Source: an uncultured Myxococcales bacterium (lineage in GTDB: Bacteria; Myxococcota_A; UBA9042). Taken from it: a DNA stretch of 63,185 nt. A program made the position numbers and the translations under genes. The notes under the pieces were generated by a model, which had not been told where the DNA came from, made no database searches, and saw nothing but the letters and a program-made list of their open reading frames with translations. Shown in pieces: positions 44,518-53,453 of this stretch; position 1 is the first letter of the stretch, and each line of letters opens with the position of its first letter. Location: NCBI GenBank assembly GCA_903896545.1, contig CAITYF010000243.1:1-63185 (forward strand). The letters run 5' to 3'.

Positions 44518-44526
44518 TGCTACACT
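44518..44526 (+). promoter_or_regulatory. Candidate extended -10 element for hisG
   Basis: TGC-TACACT (44518-44526) lies 35 bp before the hisG ATG and 13 bp past the pabC stop. It fits an extended -10, without a convincing -35. It would let the his genes be expressed apart from pabBC. Confidence 0.35.
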
Positions 44527-44561
44527 CCTCGCCCCGCCGGTTTCTCGGCATTGGATGCGAC

Positions 44562-45416
44562 ATGCTGCGACTTGCACTGCCCAAAGGCCGGATCTTCGAT
44601 AAAGTCTCGATTTTGCTCAATGATTGCGGCCTCGCGCTGCGGATGCCGGAGCGCGGCTACCGCCCTGATTGCAACGATGAGCGGCTCTCCATCAAGGTGC
44701 TGAAGGCGCAGAACGTCGCGGCACTCGTTGGCTTGGGCTCGCACGACCTCGGCTTCACGGGGCTCGACTGGGTGCAAGAGAGCGGCGCGGACGTCGTGGA
44801 GTTGCTCGACCTCGGCTTTGATCCTGTCCGCATCGTGGCGGCGGCGCCCGAAGGTCTGAGCGCCGAAGCGATTCTGGGCCGTCCGAAATTGGTCGTCGTC
44901 AGCGAGTACGAAAACCTCACGCGGCGCTGGCTGAATTCCAAGAACGTCCACGACTTTCACTACATGCGCAGCTACGGCGCGACCGAGGTGTTCCCGCCGG
45001 AAGACGCGGATCTCATCGTCGACAATACAGCGACGGGGCGCACGCTGGTGGAGAATCACCTGCAGATTCTGGACACGCTGCTGCAGTCGACGACCCGCAT
45101 CATCGCCAATCCGCGCGCCATGGATAACCCGGAACAGCGCGTGGTGATTGAAGAATTGCTGCTGCTCATCAAGTCCGTGCTGGACGCGCGCGACCGTGTG
45201 ATTCTGGAGATGAACATCGACGAAGCGCGGCTGCCGCTTCTGGTGGCGCAGCTGCCCGCGATGAAGTCGCCGACGATCGCGCAACTCTATGGGCAAAGCG
45301 GTTATGCGGTGAAAGTGGCGGTGCGTAAGTCCTTGGTCCCGCGTCTGATTCCGGAACTGAAGCGCTTGGGCGCGACGGATATTTTGGAAACGAACCTGCG
45401 CAAGGTGATTCCGTGA
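44562..45416 (+). CDS. hisG: ATP phosphoribosyltransferase, long form
   Basis: 284 aa from ATG 44562, where LRLALPKGRIFDKVSILLND begins the conserved catalytic domain. SHDLGFTGLDWVQE, LVVVSEYENLTRRWL and VDNTATGRTLVENHL are typical. The C-terminal about 75 residues (MNIDEARLPLLVAQLPAMKS, VAVRKSLVPRLIPELKRLGATDILE) are the ACT-like HisG_C regulatory domain of the long form, which mediates histidine feedback and works without HisZ. It catalyses the first step of histidine synthesis. It overlaps hisC by four bases (GTGA). Confidence 0.93.
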   Translation: MLRLALPKGRIFDKVSILLNDCGLALRMPERGYRPDCNDERLSIKVLKAQNVAALVGLGSHDLGFTGLDWVQESGADVVELLDLGFDPVRIVAAAPEGLSAEAILGRPKLVVVSEYENLTRRWLNSKNVHDFHYMRSYGATEVFPPEDADLIVDNTATGRTLVENHLQILDTLLQSTTRIIANPRAMDNPEQRVVIEELLLLIKSVLDARDRVILEMNIDEARLPLLVAQLPAMKSPTIAQLYGQSGYAVKVAVRKSLVPRLIPELKRLGATDILETNLRKVIP

Positions 45417-47191
45417 AACCGTTTCTGCCGTCGCGTGTTGCGCTGGATGCGGTGGATCCGTACCGGATTCCGCAGTTTGAGCGTGCCGGGTACCTGCGTT
45501 TGGACGTGAACGAGCATCCCGGCGGCCCGCCGCAGTACGTGGTGGACGCCGTTCACGCGGCGCTGACGTCAGCGACCATCGCGACGTATCCGGTGTACGC
45601 AGAGTGGCACACCAAAGCAGCCGAGTGGTTTGGCGTCGGCGTCGACGAACTGACGTGTACCGCGGGCGGTGACGAGGCCATCAAGGCGATCTGCGAGGCG
45701 CATCTGCTGCCGGGCACATCGCTGGTGACGGTCGATCCGGGCTACGACATGTTCAAAATCTGGGCGCAGCTCTACGGCAATCCGCTGGTCGGTGTGCCAT
45801 TGGAAGCGGGCTTTGAATTCGACCGCGAAGCCTGGCTGAACGCGATCAACGACGTCAACGTGGGCCTGATCGCGCTGGTGACGCCCAACAATCCGACGGG
45901 CACGCTGTGCGATCGCGACGTGATTGAGGAAACGCTGCGCCGCGTGACGTGCCCGGTGGTGATCGACGAGACGTACGCCGAATTTGTCGACCGTTCCGTC
46001 GCCGACTTGCTGCCGCAGTTCCCGCACCTCTTCATCATTCGCTCGTTTTCCAAAGTGCACGGGCTTGCGGGCTTGCGTGCGGGCGCGGTGCTGAGTCAGG
46101 CGCAAAATATCGAGTCGCTGCGCCGCGTGTTGAACCCGTTCAACGTGAACCGGGCGGCGATTGCAGCGGCATTGGCGGTCATTGCGCACCCGGAAGAGAC
46201 GCGCGCGCACGTGGCGGAAGTGACTGCGGCACGTACGGAATTTGTGGACGCACTGATTGTCATGGACGTGGAGCCGGGGCCGGCGAACGCGAATTTCGTG
46301 CTCGCGTATTTTGGCGAGCGCGCCCAGGAAGTCACGGCGCATCTGGCACAAGAGGCGATTCTGATTCGCAACCGCACGGGGAGTCATCCGCGCTTGCACG
46401 GCTGGTGTCGCATCGCGGTCGGCGATCGCGCGCAGATGGCGCGGACAGCGGGTGCGATCCGCAAAGTGCTGATGGCGCCGCCGCGGCTGATGACACTCGT
46501 CTTTGACATGGATGGGCCGTTGGTCGACACGAGTGCGAGTTACCGCGTGGCGATCGTCGAGACGGCGCGGTCGCTCCTGACGACGCAGTGCGCGACGGAA
46601 GCGACGCTGGCGGAAGTGACCCTGCAGCGCGTTGAAAAACTGAAGCGCCGCGGCGGCCTGAACAACGACTGGGAATGCACGGCGGCGCTGATTGCGGAGC
46701 TGGGCGGTGACGTCGACACGAACGCGATTTACGAGACGTTTCAGGCGCTCTACTGGGGCGATCAGGGTGAAGGGCTGATCGCCGGTGAACCGTTCCTCTT
46801 GGACGCGACGATGCGTGGCGAACTCACCGCGAAGTACAAGACGGCGATTGTGACCGGTCGGCCCCGCGCGGAGGCGCTCCACACGCTGCACTTGAACGAC
46901 GCGCTCGCGACGTGGCCGGTGCTGGTTGGGATGGAAGACGCGACGGAAAAGCCGGCTCCCGATGGCATTCTCAAGGCATTGGGGCAGCTTCAGGCGACGA
47001 CTGACGGCGCGGCCTATCTGGGCGACTCGGTCGACGACATGAAAGCGGCGCGCGCGGCGGGCGTCTACCCGATTGGCATCTTGCCCGCTGGACAATCGTG
47101 GAGCGGCGGACTCGCTGAAAAACTCTACGCGGCAGGCGCGGAAGTCGTCTTTGCCTCGGTCAAGGAGGTCCTGAAATGGCTGGAACCGTAA
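45413..47191 (+). CDS. hisC: Histidinol-phosphate aminotransferase fused to HAD phosphatase domain
   Basis: 592 aa from GTG 45413. Residues 1-355 are HisC: YLRLDVNEHPGGPP, TAGGDEAIKAICEAHL, VTPNNPTGTLCDRDV, and PLP Lys in FIIRSFSKVHGLAGLRAG. From about 358 a subfamily IA HAD domain follows: VFDMDGPLVDTSASYR (nucleophile Asp and acid/base Asp), IVTGRPRAEAL (motif II), EKPAPDGIL (motif III Lys) and YLGDSVDDMKAA (motif IV). It lies between hisG and hisB. The HAD half may supply histidinol-phosphatase, since the hisB here lacks one; this is inference. Its end overlaps hisB by 16 bp. Confidence 0.88.
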   Translation: MKPFLPSRVALDAVDPYRIPQFERAGYLRLDVNEHPGGPPQYVVDAVHAALTSATIATYPVYAEWHTKAAEWFGVGVDELTCTAGGDEAIKAICEAHLLPGTSLVTVDPGYDMFKIWAQLYGNPLVGVPLEAGFEFDREAWLNAINDVNVGLIALVTPNNPTGTLCDRDVIEETLRRVTCPVVIDETYAEFVDRSVADLLPQFPHLFIIRSFSKVHGLAGLRAGAVLSQAQNIESLRRVLNPFNVNRAAIAAALAVIAHPEETRAHVAEVTAARTEFVDALIVMDVEPGPANANFVLAYFGERAQEVTAHLAQEAILIRNRTGSHPRLHGWCRIAVGDRAQMARTAGAIRKVLMAPPRLMTLVFDMDGPLVDTSASYRVAIVETARSLLTTQCATEATLAEVTLQRVEKLKRRGGLNNDWECTAALIAELGGDVDTNAIYETFQALYWGDQGEGLIAGEPFLLDATMRGELTAKYKTAIVTGRPRAEALHTLHLNDALATWPVLVGMEDATEKPAPDGILKALGQLQATTDGAAYLGDSVDDMKAARAAGVYPIGILPAGQSWSGGLAEKLYAAGAEVVFASVKEVLKWLEP

Positions 47192-47790
47192 ACCTGGCGC
47201 GCACGGCGACCGTCGAGCGCGTGTCCAAGGAGACGCAAATCCGAGCCACCGTCAACCTGGACGGCGTCGGCAAGACGCAAATCGACTGCCCGATCGGCTT
47301 TTTTGGCCACATGCTGGACGCGTTCGGACGGCACAGCCACATCGATCTGGACCTGCACATCCGCGGCGACCTGCACGTGGATCAGCACCACACCGTCGAG
47401 GACACCGCCATCGTGCTCGGTCAGGCGATCAAGCAGGCGCTGGGCGAGAAGCGCGGCATCTGGCGCACCGGTTCGTGCCGCTTCCCGATGGACGAAACCC
47501 TCGCGGAGTGCGCGATTGACATCGGGGGACGTCCGCATCTGGTGTTTCAAGCGGAATTCACGCGAGAACTGGTGGGCGAGTTGCACACGGATCTGGTCGT
47601 CGAGTTCTTTCAGGCGATCGCGATTTCGCTGGGCGTCAACCTGCATTTGGAGCTGATCCGCGGGCAGAATGACCACCACAAAATCGAAGCGCTGTTCAAG
47701 GCGTTCGCGCGCGCGCTCGAATTTGCTGTCGCGCGGCATCCGCGGGCGGTGGCTGAATTGCCGTCGACCAAGGGCTCAATCGACGGATAG
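47176..47790 (+). CDS. hisB: Imidazoleglycerol-phosphate dehydratase
   Basis: 204 aa monofunctional HisB (no HAD extension). Metal-binding repeats are GHMLDAFGRHSHIDLDLHIRG, HVDQHHTVEDTAIVLG and GQNDHHKIEALFKAFARAL. The start is ATG 47176 with AAGGAGG upstream, inside the end of hisC. It dehydrates imidazoleglycerol phosphate to imidazole-acetol phosphate, the substrate of HisC. It is the last his gene in the window. Confidence 0.95.
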   Translation: MAGTVNLARTATVERVSKETQIRATVNLDGVGKTQIDCPIGFFGHMLDAFGRHSHIDLDLHIRGDLHVDQHHTVEDTAIVLGQAIKQALGEKRGIWRTGSCRFPMDETLAECAIDIGGRPHLVFQAEFTRELVGELHTDLVVEFFQAIAISLGVNLHLELIRGQNDHHKIEALFKAFARALEFAVARHPRAVAELPSTKGSIDG

Positions 47791-47869
47791 CCGTTGCGCG
47801 AGTTGACCCCGTGCGGTGCTCACCGTTAGGCTCGAAAACCTGCGCCCCGCTGCGCGTTTTCGGAGTCCC

Positions 47870-48979
47870 ATGCGCCGCTTGCTCAGCCTTCTTCTTGTCA
47901 CCGCCGCGTGCAGCAGCACAACCAACACGCAGGGCGGAGTTGCCTACACGGACGTGCAAGGCTGCGACGCCAAAGACCCAATCTGCAACGGCAACCTCAC
48001 GTTTGGTGACACGACCGGTGGCGCAAGCGACGTGTCTGGAACGGACGGCGCAAGCAGCGGCAAGGACGCGAGTGTGGCCGACCAAAACGCCATCGACGCC
48101 ACGATCGCCGACGGGACAGACGCGAGCGCGAGCGACGTCGATAACTTTTTTGACGACGCCGCTACAGTCGATGACACGGCCGATGCCGGCGCGACCGATG
48201 GCGTCTGCAACGCGCGGACCAAAATCATCTACCTCGTCACCAAGAAGCAGTTGCTCCTGAGTTTTGACCCGAAAACCCAAGCGATCAAGACGGTGGGGGC
48301 GCTGAACTGTCCGGGCGCCGTGGGCTCGCCGTTCTCGATGTCCGTTGACCGCAACGCCGACGCGTGGGTGCTGTACACCGGTGGCGGGATGAGCCTCAGC
48401 GGCGGCGGTCTCTACAAAGTCAGCACGTTGGACGCTAGCTGTCAGAAGACGAGCTACGTGCCCAACGGGCAGGGCATGGAGCTTTTTGGCATGGGCTTCA
48501 CCGCGAACGCGCCCGGAAGCCAGGACGAGACGCTGTTCGTCACCGGAACCAAAGCCGCGAGTCTCACCAAGATCAACAGCACGTTGGCGACGATCGCGAC
48601 GCCTGCCGCGACGCTGACCAAGGTCGGGACGCTCGACATTGCGGGCGGCTGCGACCTGACGGGCAACGGCAAGGGCGAGCTCTTTGGCTTCTTTGCCGGC
48701 ACGACGCCGCCGACAGTGCGGCAAATCGACGTGGCAACCGGTGCGACGGTCGGCATGCCGTGGAAGCTGCCCGAAGACATGACGACCGGCGTGCTGTCCT
48801 GGGCCTTTGCGCAATGGGGCGGCGAGTTCTACATGTTCGTCAAGAACGTGCTCGCCGACTCGTCGGACATCTGGAAGCTGGACACAACGACGAGTCTCTC
48901 GACGCTGGTGCTCCAGGGCATCGGCCACACGATCACCGGCGCGGGCGTCTCTGCGTGCGCGCCGACGAGCAAACCGTAA
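47870..48979 (+). CDS. Hypothetical lipoprotein with repeat-rich body
   Basis: 369 aa from ATG 47870. Signal RRLLSLLLVTAACSS carries the lipobox Cys. An Asp/Ser/Thr-rich linker of about 90 residues follows (GASDVSGTDGASSGKDASVAD). The body contains strands such as LLLSFDPKTQAIKTVGALNC, LYKVSTLDASCQ and KGELFGFFAGTTPPTVRQID, consistent with a propeller. Several Cys are present. No family is recognised. It lies 79 bp after hisB and converges on cysN with a 3-bp gap. Confidence 0.72.
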   Translation: MRRLLSLLLVTAACSSTTNTQGGVAYTDVQGCDAKDPICNGNLTFGDTTGGASDVSGTDGASSGKDASVADQNAIDATIADGTDASASDVDNFFDDAATVDDTADAGATDGVCNARTKIIYLVTKKQLLLSFDPKTQAIKTVGALNCPGAVGSPFSMSVDRNADAWVLYTGGGMSLSGGGLYKVSTLDASCQKTSYVPNGQGMELFGMGFTANAPGSQDETLFVTGTKAASLTKINSTLATIATPAATLTKVGTLDIAGGCDLTGNGKGELFGFFAGTTPPTVRQIDVATGATVGMPWKLPEDMTTGVLSWAFAQWGGEFYMFVKNVLADSSDIWKLDTTTSLSTLVLQGIGHTITGAGVSACAPTSKP

Positions 48980-48982
48980 CGG

Positions 48983-50662
48983 TCAAATATCCGCGCCCGG
49001 CCCGCGCACCGTGTAGGTGCCGAACACGCCGCGATCCGCCAGCCACAGAACCGTCTGCGCGGTCGCAGCCTCGGTCGTTGCCACATCAGGCGCGATGCTG
49101 ACTTCGGCCAGGTCCCGCTCCGCAACGGAACGCTGAAGCGCGAGGCGCGCCGTTGTGTCGCTCGCGGGCAGATCCACGATGACCAACGTCCCCGCATCCA
49201 GCAGCAACTGCACCACGGCGAGCACGTCTGCGCCTTCCACGGCGCTGTCGTCGACCACGATGACCTGTGCGCCGCGATGGAACAGCCGCGCTTCCAGCGA
49301 GCGCGCGAACTGGCTCTGCGCCGCCCGATCGCTGCCGTCGAGCACGATGGCCTGACCGCGGTGACCGTTGTGCGCCTCACGCGTCGCCCGATCGATCCGA
49401 TTGCTCCGCGTGGCGGTCTCGTCCACTGGCTGATCCGCGGTCACCATGCCCGCAGCGACGGTCGCGTTGGTCAGCGGGTCAATCAAAATGAAGCTGCCCG
49501 TCGTGCGATTCTGCGCGTAGCTGTCCAAGTACAGCGCCTGCGCCGCGGAAATCCGCACGCGGCTGATCTCATTCAACTGCTGCGTCTGCGCCGGCAAGTG
49601 CGCCAGCGTATTCGTGTCGATGCGGTAGAGCAGTTCCGCGATCTTTACCCGCACAGTCCGCGTCGTGTGCTTGATCAGGTACGGTCGCGTCAAGTCGAGC
49701 GGCGTACCGTCCATCCACACGAGCTGCGCGTCAAACGTGCGGCGCACCCACGGCAGCCGCTGCGGATGGACGAGCATGTCGCCGCGAGACACGTCGATCT
49801 CGTCTTCCAGGAGCACCGTCACGCAACGCGGCGCGGTCGCCTCGGGCAGATTCGCGTCGTGCGTGTGGATTTGCTTCACGCGGCTGCGCGTTCCCGCGGG
49901 CAGCGCGAGCACCTCGTCGCCCACTTTCAACGTGCCGCCGGCGAGGAGACCGGCAAAACCGCGAAAATCGAGGTTCGGACGAATCACAAACTGCACCGGA
50001 AAGCGGAAATCATCGCCCAAGTCCGCTTGGTGAATTTCAACGGTCTCCAGATGTTCCAGCAGACTCGGACCTTTGTACCAAGGCGCGACGTCGCTGCGGG
50101 TCACCACGTTGTCGCCGTTCAGCGCTGACAGCGGAATCCACTGCACGCCGCTGAAGCCCATTTGATCCACAAATGGCTGAAAGTCGCGCTGAATTTCGAG
50201 GAAACGTTCGTGCGAGAAGCCGACCAGGTCCATCTTGTTCACGGCGATGACGATCTGCGGAATCTTCAACAGTGACGCGATGATCGTGTGCCGCCGCGAC
50301 TGCACCAGCGCGCCGTAACGCGCGTCGATGAGGATGATCGCGAGATCCGCCGTCGACGCGCCGGTCGCCATGTTGCGCGTGTACTGCTCGTGCCCCGGCG
50401 TGTCGGCGATGATGAATTTGCGCTTGGGCGTCGCAAAATAGCGGTACGCGACGTCAATCGTGATGCCTTGCTCGCGCTCGGCGCGCAGGCCGTCGGTCAA
50501 GAGCGAGAGGTCGATCGGACCTGCGGAGCGGTTGACCGTTGAGCGCTCAGCCGCTTCCAGTTGGTCTTCAAAGACACCTTTGGAATCAAAGAGTAAGCGG
50601 CCAATCAGCGTGGACTTGCCGTCGTCAACTGAGCCTGCCGTGGAGAAGCGAAGTAGATCCAT
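48983..50662 (-). CDS. cysN: Sulfate adenylyltransferase subunit 1 with degenerate APS-kinase-like tail
   Basis: 559 aa. GTPase motifs are TAGSVDDGKSTLIGRLL (G1), ERE(Q)GITIDVAYRYF (G2), ADTPGHEQYTRNM (G3) and VNKMDLV (G4), with EF-Tu-like beta domains to about 425. ATG 50662 is preferred over an in-frame GTG because AGGAGG would be too close to the GTG. The last about 125 residues (AIVLDGSDRAAQSQFARSLE, VIVVDDSAVEGADVLAVVQL) follow the CysC layout but lack the GLSGSGKST P-loop. CysDN activates sulfate to APS. The tail is therefore probably non-catalytic, or decaying. Confidence 0.88.
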   Translation of the reverse strand: MDLLRFSTAGSVDDGKSTLIGRLLFDSKGVFEDQLEAAERSTVNRSAGPIDLSLLTDGLRAEREQGITIDVAYRYFATPKRKFIIADTPGHEQYTRNMATGASTADLAIILIDARYGALVQSRRHTIIASLLKIPQIVIAVNKMDLVGFSHERFLEIQRDFQPFVDQMGFSGVQWIPLSALNGDNVVTRSDVAPWYKGPSLLEHLETVEIHQADLGDDFRFPVQFVIRPNLDFRGFAGLLAGGTLKVGDEVLALPAGTRSRVKQIHTHDANLPEATAPRCVTVLLEDEIDVSRGDMLVHPQRLPWVRRTFDAQLVWMDGTPLDLTRPYLIKHTTRTVRVKIAELLYRIDTNTLAHLPAQTQQLNEISRVRISAAQALYLDSYAQNRTTGSFILIDPLTNATVAAGMVTADQPVDETATRSNRIDRATREAHNGHRGQAIVLDGSDRAAQSQFARSLEARLFHRGAQVIVVDDSAVEGADVLAVVQLLLDAGTLVIVDLPASDTTARLALQRSVAERDLAEVSIAPDVATTEAATAQTVLWLADRGVFGTYTVRGPGADI

Positions 50663-50675
50663 TTTGTTCACCCTC

Positions 50676-51590
50676 CTAGAAATAGCCAGCGCGTTTGCGG
50701 TCTTCCATCGACGCCTCGCTCACTTTGTCGTCGACGCGCGTGGCGCCTCGCTCGGTGATGCGCGTGACGGCGGTTTCTTCAATCACTTCCCAAGGCGTCG
50801 CTGCGGGCGACTCGACGCACGCCGTGCAGGTCGCGTCGCCGACGGTGCGGAAGCGCACGGTGCGTTCTTCGACGGTTTCGCCGGGCTCCGCGGGCAACAG
50901 ATCGGAAATCGGCAGCACCAGCCCGTGACGGATCACGATCGGCCGCTTGTGGGCGTAGTAAATGCTCGGAATTTCCAGATTTTCCGTGGCGATGTACTGC
51001 CAAATGTCCAGCTCGGTCCAGTTGGAGATCGGAAAGATGCGGATGTTCTCGCCGGCATGAATGCGGCCGTTGTACAAATTCCAGAGCTCTGGACGCTGGT
51101 TTTTGGGATCCCATTGGCCGTGGCCGTCGCGGAACGAGTAGATCCGCTCCTTGGCGCGCGCCTTCTCCTCGTCCCGCCGCGCACCGCCGAACACCGCGTC
51201 AAAACGAAACTCGGCCAGCGCATCCAACAGCGTCGGAATTTGCATTCGATTGCGCGAGTTATCCTGTCCTGGACGCTCGACGATCCGCCCGGCCTTGATG
51301 CTGTCCTCGACCGAACGAACGATCAGCCGTTCACCCAACTGCGCCGCGCGGTAATCGCGAAAAGCCACGACTTCTGGGAAGTTGTGGCCCGTGTCGATGT
51401 GCATGAGCGGAAAAGGAAATTTCCCCGGGCGAAACGCCTTTTCGGCGAGCCGCAACATCACGATGCTGTCCTTGCCGCCAGAGAACAGTAGACACGGCCG
51501 CTCAAATTCCGCCGCGACTTCGCGCATGATGAAAATGCTTTCATCTTCAAGTGCTTGTAGGTGTGTTCGCGATGCGGCAGAGGTGTCCAT
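50676..51590 (-). CDS. cysD: Sulfate adenylyltransferase subunit 2
   Basis: 304 aa from ATG 51590. PP-loop SGGKDSIVMLRLA (about 36-48), MHIDTGHNFPEVVAFRD, RDEEKARAKERIYSFRD, and FPISNWTELDIWQYI with VGDATCTACVESPA near the end are all CysD hallmarks. It makes adenosine-5'-phosphosulfate with CysN, which follows 13 bp downstream. No cysC or cysH is in the window. A longer open frame upstream is antisense to the next gene. Confidence 0.94.
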   Translation of the reverse strand: MDTSAASRTHLQALEDESIFIMREVAAEFERPCLLFSGGKDSIVMLRLAEKAFRPGKFPFPLMHIDTGHNFPEVVAFRDYRAAQLGERLIVRSVEDSIKAGRIVERPGQDNSRNRMQIPTLLDALAEFRFDAVFGGARRDEEKARAKERIYSFRDGHGQWDPKNQRPELWNLYNGRIHAGENIRIFPISNWTELDIWQYIATENLEIPSIYYAHKRPIVIRHGLVLPISDLLPAEPGETVEERTVRFRTVGDATCTACVESPAATPWEVIEETAVTRITERGATRVDDKVSEASMEDRKRAGYF

Positions 51591-51719
51591 TCGTCCTTCT
51601 GGCTCCGTGGGCAGACGCGGAAAGGGGTGAAAGAATGCGTGACGGGAAACCCGACGGCGCGCTAGTCTGCCATAGTGGACCGCGGCGTGCCACTGAATCC
51701 GCTGGCACGGAGGGATTTC

Positions 51720-52532
51720 ATGCGTTATCTCGCGCTGTTGGTGCTGTTGACTGGCTGCAAAGCGACCGCGGAGGAACTGGCGGCGGCGCGCTGCGATCCG
51801 ACCTACGACCTGGAAAAGTGCGACGACACGTTGACGCGCCGCGCGTTCTGCAATCCCGCCAATGGCCAGTGGACGCCGTTTGCGATGTGCTACTTGCCGC
51901 AGGTCTGTCTGCTTTTGGCTCCGGATGATAACGGGCGGCAACTCAGCTATTGCAAGGATCCAAACACGTTGGAAGACGCGACGAGCGGAGACAAGGACGC
52001 GACTGTGCCTGCAGACAGCACGGTCGTGGACGCGAAAGGAAAGGACGCGGCGGGCGACAGTTTCGATGCGAAGGCTGACGAGACGAGTGGAACGGACGCC
52101 GCCGCGGACGTGCCGGACGTGCAGCAGGGCGCGCTGCCGCAACAGACGTGTTTTCAGAAACATTGCCCCATCCAGACGTTGAACTGCCTGAAGTCATCGG
52201 TTTGCATCGCGTCGATCGCTTCAACATTCTCTTGCGTCACAGCGTGCGGTGGCGGACAGGGCTGCGTGGTTCAATGTCAAGCAGCGTGGTCGGGCGACAC
52301 GCAGGCGTTCGCGCTGGCTTCCTGCGGCATGCTGATCTGCGCGGGCGGCTGTGGCGACGGCCTTTGCGAAGCCAACGAGACGCCGACGACCTGTCCGGGC
52401 GATTGCAAAGTGGCGACGACTGGCAGCTGTGCGGGGGCGTGCGGTGGAAAGTCGACCGACTGCTTCTGCGACCAGCCGTGCGTCGGCAAGGGCGACTGCT
52501 GCAATGACTACGCGGCGATGTGTGGGGGTTAG
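51720..52532 (+). CDS. Cys-rich lipoprotein with somatomedin-B-like domain
   Basis: 270 aa from ATG 51720. Signal RYLALLVLLTGCKA has lipid Cys13. A Cys-containing N-terminal region and an Asp/Ala/Lys linker (about 95-150) follow. The C-terminal half has many Cys, including CGDGLCEANETPTTCPGDC, a calcium-loop-like motif common in myxobacterial surface proteins. It ends with a unit like somatomedin B: C-x3-C-x6-CFC-x3-C-x5-DCCNDYAAMC (about 239-268). It is probably disulfide-bonded at the cell surface. Its stop overlaps the convergent oxidoreductase stop by four bases. Confidence 0.7.
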   Translation: MRYLALLVLLTGCKATAEELAAARCDPTYDLEKCDDTLTRRAFCNPANGQWTPFAMCYLPQVCLLLAPDDNGRQLSYCKDPNTLEDATSGDKDATVPADSTVVDAKGKDAAGDSFDAKADETSGTDAAADVPDVQQGALPQQTCFQKHCPIQTLNCLKSSVCIASIASTFSCVTACGGGQGCVVQCQAAWSGDTQAFALASCGMLICAGGCGDGLCEANETPTTCPGDCKVATTGSCAGACGGKSTDCFCDQPCVGKGDCCNDYAAMCGG

Positions 52533-53443
52533 GCCTTTTTATCTGTCAAACGCACGATGAGCGAACTCGTGTCCCACCGCGCGCCGCCGACGGCTTGCAC
52601 TTCCGCGTAGTAGCCATCGACAAGCTTCGCCACGGGGACAGCGGCGCCGACGCGCGCGGCTTCGTCGAACACCAGGCCCAGATCCTTGCGCATCCAGTCG
52701 ACGGCGAAGCCGAATTCGAACTGCCCGGCCAGCATCGTCTTGCCGCGGTTGTCCAACTGCCAGCTTTGCGCGGCGCCTTTGCCGATGACGTCCAGCACGA
52801 GTTCCATCGGCAGTTGCGCTTTTTGGCCAAATGCCAACGCCTCCGCCAGCCCTTGGACCAGCCCTGCGATGCAAATTTGGTTCACCATCTTCGTCAGTTG
52901 TCCTGTGCCCGAGTCGCCGATGCGTGTCACGGCTTTGGCGTAGGCCATCAGGATCGGCTGGACGCGCGCAAATGCAGCAGCGTCGCCGCCCACCATGACC
53001 GCCAAAAGTCCGTTCTGCGCCCCCGCCTGTCCTCCGGAAACCGGCGCGTCGAGAAAGGCCACGCCCTGCGCCGCGCAGAGCGCCGACAATTCGCGCGCCA
53101 CCTCGGCGCTCGTCGTCGTGTGGTCGCAAATGACCGTGCCGGGCTGCGCGCTCTCCAGGATGCCGTCCGGACCTGCCACGACTTGCCGCACGTCGTCATC
53201 GTTGCCCACGCAGAGCGCGATGAACTTGGACTTGTGCGCCGCCGCTGCGGGCGTGTCGGCCACTGAGTTGGCGAACTCGACCTGCCACGCGTCGGCCTTC
53301 TGCGCCGTGCGGTTGTACACGGTCACGCGATGCCCAGCGCGAGCGAGGTGTCCCGCCATTGGCCCACCCATGACGCCGAGACCGATGAACGCGACATTTT
53401 GCGGGGTGATAGCTGGGTACTGCTTGCTGGCAACGCTCGACAT
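52529..53443 (-). CDS. 3-hydroxyisobutyrate dehydrogenase-family oxidoreductase
   Basis: 304 aa from ATG 53443. NAD-binding NVAFIGLGVMGGPMAGHLARAG is at the N-terminus; DAPVSGGQAGAQNG is the substrate motif, and KMVNQICIAGLVQGLAEAL carries the catalytic Lys of the beta-hydroxyacid dehydrogenase family. FAVDWMRKDLGLV is typical. The substrate (3-hydroxyisobutyrate, glyoxylate/succinic semialdehyde or tartronate semialdehyde) cannot be told from sequence. It lies 10 bp downstream of a membrane protein gene on the same strand. Confidence 0.88.
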   Translation of the reverse strand: MSSVASKQYPAITPQNVAFIGLGVMGGPMAGHLARAGHRVTVYNRTAQKADAWQVEFANSVADTPAAAAHKSKFIALCVGNDDDVRQVVAGPDGILESAQPGTVICDHTTTSAEVARELSALCAAQGVAFLDAPVSGGQAGAQNGLLAVMVGGDAAAFARVQPILMAYAKAVTRIGDSGTGQLTKMVNQICIAGLVQGLAEALAFGQKAQLPMELVLDVIGKGAAQSWQLDNRGKTMLAGQFEFGFAVDWMRKDLGLVFDEAARVGAAVPVAKLVDGYYAEVQAVGGARWDTSSLIVRLTDKKA

Positions 53444-53453
53444 GCTGATTTCC

